Source: Pseudonocardia sp. (GTDB lineage Bacteria; Actinomycetota; Actinomycetes; Mycobacteriales; Pseudonocardiaceae). Taken from it: a DNA stretch of 64,000 nucleotides. The notes below the pieces were generated by a model that was not told where the DNA came from, searched no databases, and saw only the letters and a list, made by a program, of their open reading frames with translations. The stretch's first letter is position 1. Every line of letters starts with the position of its first letter. This document shows, piece by piece, positions 1 to 8,168 of the stretch. The DNA is taken from contig NZ_JAODNI010000235.1 in the NCBI RefSeq assembly GCF_025465255.1, positions 56,664-120,663 of the forward strand, given 5' to 3'. The position numbers and the translations under genes are program-made.

Positions 1-324
1 ATCGGGGGGGCCGATCGTCCGTTTCGTCCCGCGAGCTCGACACCTACCTCGCCGAGCGCGGATCGGCCTGTCACACCCGTCCTACCGCAACCGCACCCCG
101 CACCCCGCACCGGGGCGAGCACCTGCTCGAACCGGTCCGCCAACTCATCGAGTCGGTCGAGGACACTCTCGAAGGCCAGCTCGACCTGGAACTGCACGGC
201 GACGCAGCATCGACGGCGTCGGGCCCGCATCGGGCAGCGCCTGCTCGCGATGACCGCCGCGATCCGGCACATCCGCGCCCCTGGCCGACCCATCACCCGA
301 TCCCTGATCGCCTCCGACCACTGA
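1..324 (+). pseudogene. 3' remnant of an IS982-like transposase
   Basis: Degraded C-terminal end of a DDE transposase. Pieces in different frames match the usual tail of actinobacterial IS982-family transposases: RELDTYLAERG (near 34-60), SYRNRTP (80-103), HLLEPVRQLIESVEDTLEGQ (about 119-178), then LLAMTAAIRHIR and finally RSLIASDH followed by TGA at 322-324. At least two or three frameshifts separate the pieces, so the gene is dead. The 5' part lies outside the window. Family assignment rests on remembered motifs; decay is seen directly. Confidence 0.7.
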
Positions 325-344
325 TCGAGTTCGGACGTACTCGT

Positions 345-836
345 CTAGAGCCGACGGTAGCCCGGATGGACCCCGGGGGTCAGGCCGTGCTCGGCGGCGA
401 GCTTGTCGAGCAGCGCCCGCAGGTTCCGGCGCTCCTCCGGCTCGAGGGCTCCACAGATCGCCTCGTCGTGGGCCCGGGCGACCTCCCCGATCCTCCGCAG
501 CAGCTTCTCCCCCTCCTCGGTGAGGTGCAGCGCGTGCAGCCGGCGGTCGTCCGGGTTGCGGCGGCGTTCGACGATCCCCCGCTCGTCCAGCCCGTCGACG
601 AGCCTGACGAGCCGGCTCGGCGGCGTCCCGAGGAGCGTCGCCAGTGCTTGCTGGGACTGGCCGGGCTGCGCCGCGATCGCCCGGAGCAGCCCGGTCTGCG
701 GTGGCGTCAGGTCGATCTCGGCGATCCGCTCGGCGAAGCGGCCCGCGGCGTAGGCCCCCAGCTGGGCCAGCAGGAAGGCGGATCCCGGCCCGGAGTCCGG
801 GCCGCGGTCGGTCGTGGTCGGCACGAGCAGAACCAT
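345..836 (-). CDS. MarR-family transcriptional regulator
   Basis: A 163-residue winged-helix regulator. The core has the MarR signatures QTGLLRAIAAQPGQSQQALA (recognition region), then LVDGLDERGIVERRRNPDDR and the DRRLHALHLTEEG wing. The ATG at 836 is chosen because it opens the conserved helical N-terminus. An in-frame start at 1007 would run through the divergent gene and its promoter. It is divergent to a membrane protein and LLM-oxidoreductase pair, with a 67-bp AT-rich gap holding palindromes, so it probably represses that pair and itself. Ligand unknown. Confidence 0.88.
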   Translation of the reverse strand: MVLLVPTTTDRGPDSGPGSAFLLAQLGAYAAGRFAERIAEIDLTPPQTGLLRAIAAQPGQSQQALATLLGTPPSRLVRLVDGLDERGIVERRRNPDDRRLHALHLTEEGEKLLRRIGEVARAHDEAICGALEPEERRNLRALLDKLAAEHGLTPGVHPGYRRL

Positions 837-903
837 ACCCGTTGACAAACCATATACATAGGAGAACGATTCTCTGTTGCAACGACTTCGTCGAGGAGGA
901 ACC
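837..903. promoter_or_regulatory. Divergent promoter/operator between marR and membrane protein
   Basis: This is the most AT-rich stretch nearby. It holds a TTGACA hexamer at 842-847 (+ strand), an inverted repeat GAGAA-CGA-TTCTC at 862-874 and a perfect 8-bp palindrome GTTGCAAC at 876-883. A good ribosome binding site (GAGGAGGA, 893-900) precedes the ATG at 904. The palindromes are plausible MarR sites; binding is inferred. Confidence 0.5.
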
Positions 904-1581
904 ATGACCGTGACGGCACCCACACCGGTCCGAGACCGCCAGGGCGGCCCACCCCTGATCGTTCCCGCGCTGGTGTTCACCGGCCTGACCGTCGCGGGCG
1001 CCGTCATCGGCGGCGGCGGACCGCGGCCGGAGTCGAGCGCGGGCGAGGTCCTCGCCTACGCCACGGACCACGCGGGCCTGATGGGCCTCGGCGCCGCGCT
1101 GCTCGTCGGCTCCGCGTTCCCGCTGGTCGTGTACGCGGCGACGGTGCTACGACGTCTCCGGCGCCTCGGCGTCGCCGCGCCCGGGCCGCTCATGGGCCTC
1201 GCCGGCGCGGTCCTCGCGGCGGGTTCGCTGATGACCAGCGCCCTGATGAGCTGGGCCGCGGCGCAGACCGCGAGCCTCGGCGACCCCGCCCTGGCCCGGC
1301 TGCTGACCACCCTGTGGTTCGCGGCCGGTGGCGTGGGCTTCGTCGCGCCGTTCGGCCTGCTGCTCGTCGGGATCGCCGTCCCGGCGCTGGTCCTGAAGCT
1401 GCTGCCGAGCCCGCTCGCATGGGCCGGTCTCGTCGTCGGGGTTCTCGCCATGCTGAGCACGTTCGCCCTGCTCACGAGCTTGCTGTACCCGCTGCTGCCC
1501 GTCGGCCGGTTCGGTGGGGTCCTGTTCCTGGTCGCCGTCGCGGTACTGCTGCCGCGGTCCGCCCGCCGCAGGGAGGTCTGA
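904..1581 (+). CDS. Multi-pass membrane protein, unknown function
   Basis: A 225-residue hydrophobic protein with about six transmembrane segments (near residues 18-36, 57-80, 95-120, 138-160, 168-190 and 200-218) and a short basic C-terminus (RSARRREV). No enzymatic or transport motif was recognised; the layout resembles DUF4386-type membrane proteins, which is only a guess. The ATG at 904 is chosen over an upstream in-frame start because GAGGAGGA sits four bases before it. It is one base from the next gene, so the two form an operon, divergent to marR. Confidence 0.75.
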   Translation: MTVTAPTPVRDRQGGPPLIVPALVFTGLTVAGAVIGGGGPRPESSAGEVLAYATDHAGLMGLGAALLVGSAFPLVVYAATVLRRLRRLGVAAPGPLMGLAGAVLAAGSLMTSALMSWAAAQTASLGDPALARLLTTLWFAAGGVGFVAPFGLLLVGIAVPALVLKLLPSPLAWAGLVVGVLAMLSTFALLTSLLYPLLPVGRFGGVLFLVAVAVLLPRSARRREV

Positions 1582-1582
1582 C

Positions 1583-2389
1583 GTGCACCACTTCCGCTTC
1601 GGCGCCATCGAGGCGCCTCGTGGCACGACCGAGGACTGGCTCGCCACCGCGCGTCGGACCGCCGGCCTGGGGTTCTCGACGCTGCTCACGCCGGACGGCA
1701 CGCAGCAGCACGCCCCGTTCCCGGCCCTCGCCGCCGCATCCTCCATCCCGGAGCTGCGGCTCGGCACCTTCGTGCTCGCCGCCCCGCTCCGGCCACCGCG
1801 TTCCGCGGCCTGGGAGGGCCACACCCTGTCCGTCCTGTCCGGCGGTCGGTTCGAGTTCGGCATCGGCACCGGACGGCCCGACGCACGCGGCGAGGCGGAG
1901 TCCTTCGGCCTGCCCTGGGGCACCGGCGCGGAGCGGCTGTCGATGGTCCGGGAGACCGTTGCGCATCTGCGGACGCTCGACGGCGAGCAGCGCACGCCGA
2001 TCCTGATGGCAGCCGCCGGTCCGCGGGCTCTCGCCCTCGCCGCGGAGGAGGCGGACATCGTCACGTTGGCCGCGCTGCCGCTGACGCCGCGCGCGGAGGT
2101 CGCCCGCATGTCCGCCGAGCTGCGGGAGCGGGCCGGCAACCGGGACGTCGAGATCGCGATGAACCTGTTCGTCGTGGGGACGGACGTACCGCCCTGGACC
2201 AGGCAGTTCCTCGGCGTCGACCCGGCCACGCTGGACGAACGCGAGTCCCTGGCCGTGCTCCGCGGCACCCCGCAACAGATGGCGGACGAGCTGGAGCGCC
2301 GCCGCGAGGAGCTCGGCGTGACCTACTTCGTGAGCAGCGCGAGCTACGGGGAGGCGCTCGCCCCGGTCGTCGAGCTGCTCACCCGGTGA
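1583..2389 (+). CDS. LLM-class (F420/FMN-dependent) oxidoreductase
   Basis: A 268-residue luciferase-like TIM-barrel protein starting FRFGAIEAPRGTTEDWL and ending with the usual helix after VTYFVSS. Other family marks are LGTFVLAAPLRPPRSAAWEG, then FEFGIGTGRPDA. It resembles the small F420-dependent MSMEG_2516-type subfamily; whether the cofactor is F420 or FMN cannot be told from sequence. The GTG at 1583 follows GGGAGG and lies one base after the membrane protein stop. Its 3' end overlaps the convergent thpR by 11 bases. Confidence 0.85.
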   Translation: MHHFRFGAIEAPRGTTEDWLATARRTAGLGFSTLLTPDGTQQHAPFPALAAASSIPELRLGTFVLAAPLRPPRSAAWEGHTLSVLSGGRFEFGIGTGRPDARGEAESFGLPWGTGAERLSMVRETVAHLRTLDGEQRTPILMAAAGPRALALAAEEADIVTLAALPLTPRAEVARMSAELRERAGNRDVEIAMNLFVVGTDVPPWTRQFLGVDPATLDERESLAVLRGTPQQMADELERRREELGVTYFVSSASYGEALAPVVELLTR

Positions 2390-2921
2390 ACGGCCAGGAC
2401 GCCACCGTCGCGTACACCGGGGGGCCCGTCGAGCCCGGCGGCGACATACTGCTCATCAGGTGCAGGTCGGCGGCGGTCCATGGCGTCCCGGTGAACCCGG
2501 CGAGCCGGGAGACGAGCGGGCGTAGGTCGGTCCCGGCCGGCGCCCGAGCGAGCGTGAGGTGGGGGCGATAGCGCCTTGTGTCGAGGGTCAGGCCCGCACG
2601 CCGTCCGGCCGCCTGCGCCCGGGCCGCGGTCCGGACCAGCCGTTCGGTATCGCCGCCGACCCGGGTCCAGAGCACCCGGTCCCCGAAGCGGCCCCCGCCG
2701 CCCAGGCCCAGCGTCGGGGCGGGGCGGGCCGCCGCCACCCGGGAGAGAAGTCCTCGCAGGTCACCGGTGGTGCGGGGACAAATCTCGCCGTAGAAGGCCA
2801 GGGTGACGTGCCACTGCGCGCGCACGGTCCAGCGCAGCTCGGGGGCGTCGATCCCCGCGAGCGCCGCCTCCAGCTCGTCGAGCACCGCCGCCGGCGGCAC
2901 GAGAGCGGCGAACATCCTCAC
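2379..2921 (-). CDS. thpR: RNA 2',3'-cyclic phosphodiesterase (2H family)
   Basis: A 180-residue member of the LigT/ThpR 2H phosphoesterase family, which hydrolyses 2',3'-cyclic phosphate ends of RNA. Both catalytic HxT motifs are present: HVTLAF near residue 39 and HLTLAR near residue 126, at the family's usual spacing and length. GTG at 2921 gives MRMFAALVPP; an ATG two codons later is an alternative. It is convergent with and overlaps the LLM oxidoreductase, and is divergent from the MOSC gene. Confidence 0.9.
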   Translation of the reverse strand: MRMFAALVPPAAVLDELEAALAGIDAPELRWTVRAQWHVTLAFYGEICPRTTGDLRGLLSRVAAARPAPTLGLGGGGRFGDRVLWTRVGGDTERLVRTAARAQAAGRRAGLTLDTRRYRPHLTLARAPAGTDLRPLVSRLAGFTGTPWTAADLHLMSSMSPPGSTGPPVYATVASWPFTG

Positions 2922-2969
2922 GAATGGTGATGCTGACAGAAATCCGGAAGGTCCAGGTGTCGTCGCGGC

Positions 2970-2983
2970 TAATCTGCCGTGGG
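2970..2983 (+). promoter_or_regulatory. Leaderless promoter of the MOSC gene
   Basis: A -10 element TAATCT at 2970-2975 ends seven bases before the GTG start at 2983, with no Shine-Dalgarno sequence between. Transcription would begin at or next to the start codon, giving a leaderless mRNA. Confidence 0.45.
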
Positions 2984-3828
2984 TGACCCTGACGCTCGCG
3001 GCCGTCGCCCGCTACCCGGTCAAGTCCTGCCGCGGGCACTCGGTCGGGTCCGCCGTCGTCGAGCCGTGGGGGCTCGCCGGGGACCGGCGGTGGTTGGTCG
3101 CGGACCCGGACGGGCTCGCCGTGACCGCCCGCACCACGCCCCGAATGCTGTTGATCGAGCCCGTCCCCCTCGCGGACGGCCTGCTCCTGCGCGCTCCCGG
3201 CCTGCTCGACCTGCGCGTCCGGACGCCGCACGGCAACCCGTTGGCGGATGTCCAGGTGTGGGCGGACCGGGTCAAGGCCACGCTGGCCGACGAGGACGCG
3301 CACGGTTGGCTCACCACCGCGGTCGGCGCACCGGTCCGGCTGGCCTACCTGGACGACCCGCGGCGCCGCCCGGTCGCCCCGGAGTACGCCGACGCCGAGG
3401 ACCGGGTCTCCTTCGCCGACGGCTTCCCGATGCTCCTGACCTCGAACGCGTCGCTCGTCGCCCTGAACGACCTGACCGCGGCCGGGCCGAACGCGGCCGG
3501 GGGCCCGCTGGTCATGACCCGATTCCGGCCGAACCTGGTGGTCGGCGGTGCGGCTCCCTGGGCGGAGGACGGCTGGACGGCGCTGCGCATCGGCGAGGCC
3601 CGGTTCCGGGTGGTCAAGGCCTGCAGCCGGTGCGTGATGACGACCGTGGACCCGGAGACCGCGACGAAGGGCCGCGAACCCCTCGCGACGATGGTGAGGC
3701 ACCGGAGGTTCGGGTCCAAGACCTGGTTCGGCGTGAACCTGATCCCGGACAGCGCGGGCGTCACGGTGCGCGTGGGCGATCCCGTGGAGGTCCTCGGGAC
3801 GCGCGACGGGAGCGAGCCGCTCCGCTAG
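2983..3828 (+). CDS. MOSC domain protein
   Basis: A 281-residue protein with a MOSC N-terminal beta-barrel (VARYPVKSCRG at residues 8-18, WGLAGDRRWLV) and a MOSC core (MTRFRPNLVV, then CSRCVMTTVDPETATKG and the FGVNLIP end). The conserved cysteine of CSRC is the one expected to contact molybdenum cofactor or sulfur. Family roles include Moco binding and mARC-like N-reduction; the substrate here is unknown. The GTG at 2983 matches the conserved N-terminus; longer in-frame starts overlap thpR. It may serve molybdoenzymes such as those at 28-45 kb, which is speculation. Confidence 0.88.
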   Translation: MTLTLAAVARYPVKSCRGHSVGSAVVEPWGLAGDRRWLVADPDGLAVTARTTPRMLLIEPVPLADGLLLRAPGLLDLRVRTPHGNPLADVQVWADRVKATLADEDAHGWLTTAVGAPVRLAYLDDPRRRPVAPEYADAEDRVSFADGFPMLLTSNASLVALNDLTAAGPNAAGGPLVMTRFRPNLVVGGAAPWAEDGWTALRIGEARFRVVKACSRCVMTTVDPETATKGREPLATMVRHRRFGSKTWFGVNLIPDSAGVTVRVGDPVEVLGTRDGSEPLR

Positions 3829-3857
3829 TCGCGGGGGCGACCGGCGACAATGCACCC

Positions 3858-4403
3858 ATGGGAATGGCCGCCGCGCAGCCGGACGACGGGGAGCTGGACT
3901 ACTGGTCCTTCGTGGATGTCGCGATCGCCCGGACCCTCGCCGCGCAGCCCGAGGTCGATCCCGCCGCGATGCGGCTCGTGCTGAGCCTGCACCGGGCGTC
4001 GACCTCGCTGGCCTACGACCTGGAGTCCGCCGTGCACCGGCCCCGGGGCTGGTCCTGGCCGGGTTTCCGGGTGCTCTTCGTGATCCGGCTGACGGCGCCG
4101 GTGGAGGCCAGGCGCGTCGCGCAACTCTCGGGGATGAGCCGTGCGGCGGTGTCCGCGCTGCTCAAGACCCTGGAGCGGGACGGCCTGGTCTCCCGCACCC
4201 CCGCCGCCTACGACCGGCGCGCCGCCGAGCTGACCCTGACCCCCGCGGGCGAGGAGGCGTTCAGCAGCGCCTTCGTCGCGCACAACGAGCGGGAGCGGAC
4301 CTGGGCCTCCGCACTCGACGACGACGAGGTCTCGACCCTCACCGCACTGCTGGAGAAGCTCATGGCGGGCGACGCCGCGCAGCGCGCCAACCGCCGGTCC
4401 TGA
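3858..4403 (+). CDS. MarR-family transcriptional regulator
   Basis: A 181-residue regulator with the MarR winged helix: WSWPGFRVLFVIRLT, then VAQLSGMSRAAVSALLKTLE (recognition helix) and DGLVSRTPAAYDRRAAELTL (wing). An extended N-terminal helix (about 50 residues) precedes it. The ATG at 3858 sits seven bases after a GACAAT -10 (3846-3851), again a leaderless arrangement. It is 29 bases after the MOSC gene and convergent with the SDR gene, whose stop is four bases away. Target unknown. Confidence 0.86.
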   Translation: MGMAAAQPDDGELDYWSFVDVAIARTLAAQPEVDPAAMRLVLSLHRASTSLAYDLESAVHRPRGWSWPGFRVLFVIRLTAPVEARRVAQLSGMSRAAVSALLKTLERDGLVSRTPAAYDRRAAELTLTPAGEEAFSSAFVAHNERERTWASALDDDEVSTLTALLEKLMAGDAAQRANRRS

Positions 4404-4407
4404 TCGC

Positions 4408-5154
4408 TCAGAGCAGCGCCTGGTAGGCGCCGCCGTCGACCGGGATCGCGGCGCCGGTCAGATACCCCGCCTGCCGGGAGCAGAGGAATGCGACGATCGC
4501 GCCGAAGTCCTCGGGCGCGCCGAGCCGGCCGGCCGGGATGTCCTCCGCGGCGCGGGCCAGCGCCTCCTCGTTCTCGGCCATGCTCCGCAGCCGGTTCGTC
4601 AAATGCGAGGCCGGCTGCAGCGAGTTGACGGTGACGCCGTCGCGCGCGATCTCCCGGGCGAGCGTCCGCAGGAACCCGGTGGCCCCGGCGCGGGCGGTGT
4701 TGGAGAGCACCAGGTTGTGCAACGGCTGCCGCACCCCGATCGAGGTGATCGCCACGATCCGGCCCCAGCCCTGCGCCTGCATCCCCGGCGCGGCGGCCAG
4801 GCACATCCCGACGACCGCGAGCAGGCTCCGGTCCAGCGCGGCCTGGTAGTCCCCGAGGACGGTCTCCGCGACCGTGCCGGGCTTCGGTCCGGGCCCGTTC
4901 ACGACCAGGATGTCCAGCCCGCCCATCCGCTCGCGCGCCTGGTCGACGAAACCCGCCGCGGCCTCCGGGTCCCGCAGGTCCGTGACGAGGTACTGCGCCC
5001 CCAGCTTCTCGGCCGCGGCCCGGGCGCGGTCCTCGTCGGACCCGCAGATCGTGACCTGCGCACCCTCCGCGACCAGCACCTCCGCGCTCGCGTAGCCGAG
5101 CCCGCCGCTCGCGGCCGCCACTGCCGCCCGCTTCCCCGCGATCCCCAGGTCCAC
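4408..5154 (-). CDS. SDR-family protein lacking the YxxxK motif
   Basis: A 248-residue Rossmann-fold SDR. The nucleotide site is present (AASGGLGYASAEVLVAEGA after residue 11; NGPGPKPG replaces the usual NNAG). The catalytic Tyr and Lys are not: the helix reads ITSIGVRQPLHNLVLSNTAR, so the YxxxK positions are Ser and Arg. The BKR-like SDR subgroup with this LSNxxRxG pattern is known, usually annotated 3-oxoacyl-ACP reductase. The C-terminus is ordinary (GAPEDFGAIVAFLCS, then IPVDGG). GTG at 5154 follows GGAAGGAG. It may be a non-canonical reductase or have another reaction. Confidence 0.85.
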   Translation of the reverse strand: MDLGIAGKRAAVAAASGGLGYASAEVLVAEGAQVTICGSDEDRARAAAEKLGAQYLVTDLRDPEAAAGFVDQARERMGGLDILVVNGPGPKPGTVAETVLGDYQAALDRSLLAVVGMCLAAAPGMQAQGWGRIVAITSIGVRQPLHNLVLSNTARAGATGFLRTLAREIARDGVTVNSLQPASHLTNRLRSMAENEEALARAAEDIPAGRLGAPEDFGAIVAFLCSRQAGYLTGAAIPVDGGAYQALL

Positions 5155-5322
5155 GTGACTCCTTCCGATCCTGCGGGCCACCGGTCCGCGGAGGCAACCT
5201 ACCGAGTGCCGGTCGAGCGCCGCGGGTCCGGTGCAGGCCGTCTCGGCATGCGGATGTCCGGAGCTGCGCCGCGCACAGGTCGAGGCGGGGCGTGCGACCC
5301 GGAGCCGTGACAGCATTGGGCC

Positions 5323-5523
5323 GTGCCCGACGGATCCAGCTCGGCCCTGCCGCTCTACGAGGTCACGGTGACGCGGGAGGACGCGGGGTGGGCGGTCACC
5401 GTCGACGGCGTCCCCGGATCCGTGCAGGTGGGAACGTTCGCCGAGCTCGATCCCGCGGTGCGCGGCCTCATCACGGAGGGCACCGGGACGAAGGACTTCG
5501 ACGTGTTCTGGAACTACGTCTAG
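5323..5523 (+). CDS. Small HicB-like protein
   Basis: A 66-residue acidic protein (YEVTVTREDAGWAVTVDGVP, later FDVFWNYV) with the beta-strand pattern of HicB-type antitoxin folds. No HicA toxin or DNA-binding helix is adjacent, so it is more likely a stand-alone domain. It starts with GTG without a ribosome binding site; CAGCAT about seven bases upstream could be the -10 of a leaderless mRNA. Its stop overlaps the end of the decayed HNH gene on the other strand. Function unknown. Confidence 0.6.
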   Translation: MPDGSSSALPLYEVTVTREDAGWAVTVDGVPGSVQVGTFAELDPAVRGLITEGTGTKDFDVFWNYV

Positions 5524-6290
5524 CTCACGAGGTGCGGCAGGGGTTTCCGCCGTGGTGCCTGTCGGGGGTCGATCCACACGGGTGGGATGAGCTCGGGGGG
5601 CCCGTCGCGAATCCGGACGGTCCAGCCGGAGTCGGCGTACAGCAGCCGGTGGTGGACTTTGCAGAGCATGACCAGGTTGTCGAGCTTCGTGGCGCGCCTT
5701 GGGCCCAGGGCTGGACGTGGTGGATCTCGCGCCACGATCCCGGCCGGTCGCAGCCGGGGTGGGCACAGCCGGGGTGGGCACAGCCGAGGTCGCGGGCGGC
5801 GACGGCGCGGCGCAGTCCGTCGGGGATGGCGCGGGTGAGCCGGCCGATGTCGAGGACCTGGCCGCGGCCGTCCAGCACGATCGGCACCAACGCGGCGTCG
5901 CAGGCCGACGCCCGCAGCTCGGCAGCGGTGGCCGCCCCGAAGTCCAGCACGGCGGAGCGGCAGCGGCCTCGAGGTCCTCGATGCGGACGAGCACGTTGAG
6001 ATGGGGGCGAAAGCCGCCGGACTCGGGCACCACCGCGGACGTCGCGTGGGTCAGGGCGAACGCGCACACCTCGGCCAGGGCTTGGGCCTGCCGTTCGGCC
6101 GGGGTGCGGTCGTCGTCCGCGGTCAGCGGCTTGACCATCTATCAGCGCCGTAGCCCAGTGGTGGCGCCCGCTCGGCGTGTACTCGGCATCGTGCGCGGCG
6201 ATCTGTTCCTCGGCACCAGCCCACACCGCGGGCGTAAGCCGGTTCGCCTCTGGTGAGTTCAGCGCTTTCGCGACCGATTCGACATGCCGG
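5520..6290 (-). pseudogene. Decayed DUF222/HNH endonuclease gene (13E12 family)
   Basis: Read from 6290 downwards, pieces in different minus-strand frames reconstruct one protein: HVESVAKALNSPEANRL and WAGAEEQIAAHDAEYTPSGR (DUF222), PHLNVLVRIEDLE in another frame, ELRASACDAALVPIVLDGRG with WREIHHVQPWAQG in a third, and LDNLVMLCKVHHRLLY with the tail PPVWIDPRQAP in a fourth. These are the DUF222 core and HNH motif of the 13E12/REP13E12 family. At least three frameshifts break the gene, and its N-terminal half is missing. CysHis repeats (CAHPGCAHPGC) are retained. Confidence 0.8.
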
Positions 6291-6615
6291 CGGCTACCGC
6301 TCGGCGGCCGGAGCGATGAGCGTCGATCAAGGGCAAGAGGGGCGTCAATCGATCACCACGCGCCCCGCGTCGCCGGCGGAGGTGCGGTTCCTGACGGTTC
6401 GTCGGACGCCCGCGGGAACGGCGACGCACCCCTCCGGGCCAGCTCCCGGGCCGGTCGTCCGGGCCCCAGCGCGGCTCGCCGAGGCGCTGCGAGGCCGTCG
6501 CGCTCGACGCGGTGCCCCATGCCGGCCCACGGTGCCGTCGGCCCAGGACGCCCCGGCCTCCCCCTTCACCGAGGACGGCAGCGGGCAGGTGAGAGGAACG
6601 GCGCCGACGAGCCGC
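6291..6615. other. Gene-free stretch
   Basis: No convincing coding or RNA signal seen on either strand. It lies between the eroded DUF222 gene and the 3' end of the DUF35/aldolase operon, and may hold more eroded sequence. No clear terminator hairpin with a T run is visible. Confidence 0.4.
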
Positions 6616-6996
6616 CTACGCCAGCCGGAACACCGGCACCGCCTCGGACTCCTCGTCCGCCCGCTCGACCACCACCGTCAGCCGGGCGCCCGCCACGACC
6701 TGCTCCGGCTCCACGTCGATGACCTTCGACCACCACCACGGGCCCTCGTCGAGCTCCGCGACCACCAGGATGTCCCGATGACCGCCGCGCCGGTGCGCGA
6801 CCGACCGGCTCACGACCGACGCCCCACCGGAGGCGGCCACGGCCGTGAGATCGACGGAGGCGCATGTGTCGCACTGCTGCGAGTACGGCGGCGAGAAGTG
6901 CCCTGCCGGGCAGCGGAACAGCAGGAGCTCGCCCCGAGCCGTGCCGTCGAAGAACGCCGCCGTGGCCTCGTCGCGGCGCACCGGGCCGACCGTCAC
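6616..6996 (-). CDS. DUF35 OB-fold/zinc-ribbon protein, aldolase or thiolase partner
   Basis: A 126-residue protein with an N-terminal rubredoxin-like zinc ribbon (FRCPAGH at about residues 27-33, QCDTC at 41-45) followed by an OB fold (VVSRSVAHRRGG, LDEGPWWW). DUF35 proteins pair with SCP-x/Ltp2-type thiolase-fold enzymes; in steroid side-chain degradation a DUF35 domain is needed for the retro-aldol lyase Ltp2. GTG at 6996, preceded by GGGAGGAG, overlaps the stop of the Ltp2-like gene by four bases, which indicates translational coupling and a shared complex. Confidence 0.85.
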   Translation of the reverse strand: MTVGPVRRDEATAAFFDGTARGELLLFRCPAGHFSPPYSQQCDTCASVDLTAVAASGGASVVSRSVAHRRGGHRDILVVAELDEGPWWWSKVIDVEPEQVVAGARLTVVVERADEESEAVPVFRLA

Positions 6997-8168
6997 GAGC
7001 TGCTCCTCCCGGCCGGCCCGTGCGGGGAGAGCACGAGCGTCGAGTGGTGGTCGAGCACGCCGCCGTTGCCGCTGACCAGCACGACGTCGTGCTCGGGGAC
7101 CTGCCGGCGACCCGCCTCGCCGCGGGCCTGCAGGACCGCTTCGGACAGCGGGGTCATGCCCCACATGTAGGAGGACGAGAGCTGCCCGCCGCCGGTGTTG
7201 ACCTTGAGCTTGCCGTCGGGCCCGAGGGTGCCGTCCGCGACGAAGCGGCCGCCCTCGCCCTTCGGGCAGAAGCCGTAGTCCTCCAGCGTGATCACCACCG
7301 TGAACGTGTAGCAGTCGTAGAGCTCCACGACGTCCACGTCGGACACGGTCAGGCCTGCCATCGCGAGCGCCGCCGGGCCGGACCGGGCCGCGCCGGACAC
7401 GAGGCCGAAGTCCTCGTGGCGCCGCTGCGCGTGGCCGGGGTGCGCCTGCCCCCAGCCCAGGACGTGCACCGGCGGGCGGGCCAGCGACGCCGCCCGCTCC
7501 GCGGACGTGACGACCACGGCGATCCCGCCGTTGGACACCAGGCAGCAGTCGAGCAGGTGGAACGGCTCCACGATCCAGCGGGACGCGTGGTAGTCCTCGA
7601 GCGTCATGGGCGTGCGCATCTGCGCCCGCGGGTTCAGCTCGGCCCACGCCCGCTGGCCCACCGCGATGTGCCCGAGCTGGTCGTTCGTGGTGCCGTAGGT
7701 GTCCATGTGCCGCTGGGCGGCGAGCGCGTACATCGAGTTCGTGTCGCGGATCCCGGCCGCACCGAGCAGCCCGCGCCAGCCGACGGCCCCGCGCGCTCCG
7801 TAGGCCGCCCCGGTGCTGGTGTCCTGGCGGAGCGGGGCGTCCGCGAAGACGCACGCGACGGTCTCGGCCATTCCCGCGCCGATCGCCAGGGACGCGTACT
7901 GGACCATCTGCCCGGCCGTCGAACCGTAGGACTGCATCTCGGACAGCAGCCGCAGGTCGCGCAGGCCGAGGTCCCGTTGCAGCGCCAGGCCCACGCCACC
8001 GCTGACGCCGGCCGAGGTCAGCAGCCCGTCGACGTCGCCGAGCTCCAGACCCGCGTCCGCCACCGCGAGCCGGACGGCGTCGCCTGCGAACTGCGCGGCA
8101 GTCCGGCCGTAGACCTTGCCCAGGTCGGTCATCCCGAGCCCGGCGATCGCGGCGCTCCGATCAGCCAC
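6993..8168 (-). CDS. Ltp2/SCP-x-like thiolase-fold enzyme (probable retro-aldolase)
   Basis: A 391-residue thiolase-superfamily protein. The nucleophile-loop region reads SEMQSYGSTAGQMVQYA with no cysteine, and the usual GHP histidine loop is replaced by GGGQLSSSYMWGM. This is how Ltp2-type side-chain aldolases look, unlike true thiolases. ELYDCYTF is another family mark. With the coupled DUF35 protein it probably cleaves a beta-hydroxyacyl-CoA by retro-aldol reaction. GTG at 8168 overlaps the acyl-CoA dehydrogenase end by eight bases. 'Acetyl-CoA acetyltransferase' would be the default annotation but is less likely. Confidence 0.83.
   Translation of the reverse strand: MADRSAAIAGLGMTDLGKVYGRTAAQFAGDAVRLAVADAGLELGDVDGLLTSAGVSGGVGLALQRDLGLRDLRLLSEMQSYGSTAGQMVQYASLAIGAGMAETVACVFADAPLRQDTSTGAAYGARGAVGWRGLLGAAGIRDTNSMYALAAQRHMDTYGTTNDQLGHIAVGQRAWAELNPRAQMRTPMTLEDYHASRWIVEPFHLLDCCLVSNGGIAVVVTSAERAASLARPPVHVLGWGQAHPGHAQRRHEDFGLVSGAARSGPAALAMAGLTVSDVDVVELYDCYTFTVVITLEDYGFCPKGEGGRFVADGTLGPDGKLKVNTGGGQLSSSYMWGMTPLSEAVLQARGEAGRRQVPEHDVVLVSGNGGVLDHHSTLVLSPHGPAGRSSS

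Noticed and set aside
5323..5523. HicAB toxin-antitoxin system
   Set aside because: No HicA-like toxin on either side; the neighbouring gene is a decayed HNH endonuclease on the other strand.
6993..8168. Acetyl-CoA acetyltransferase
   Set aside because: No nucleophilic cysteine at the thiolase position and no GHP loop; the Ltp2-like pattern and coupled DUF35 partner favour a retro-aldolase.
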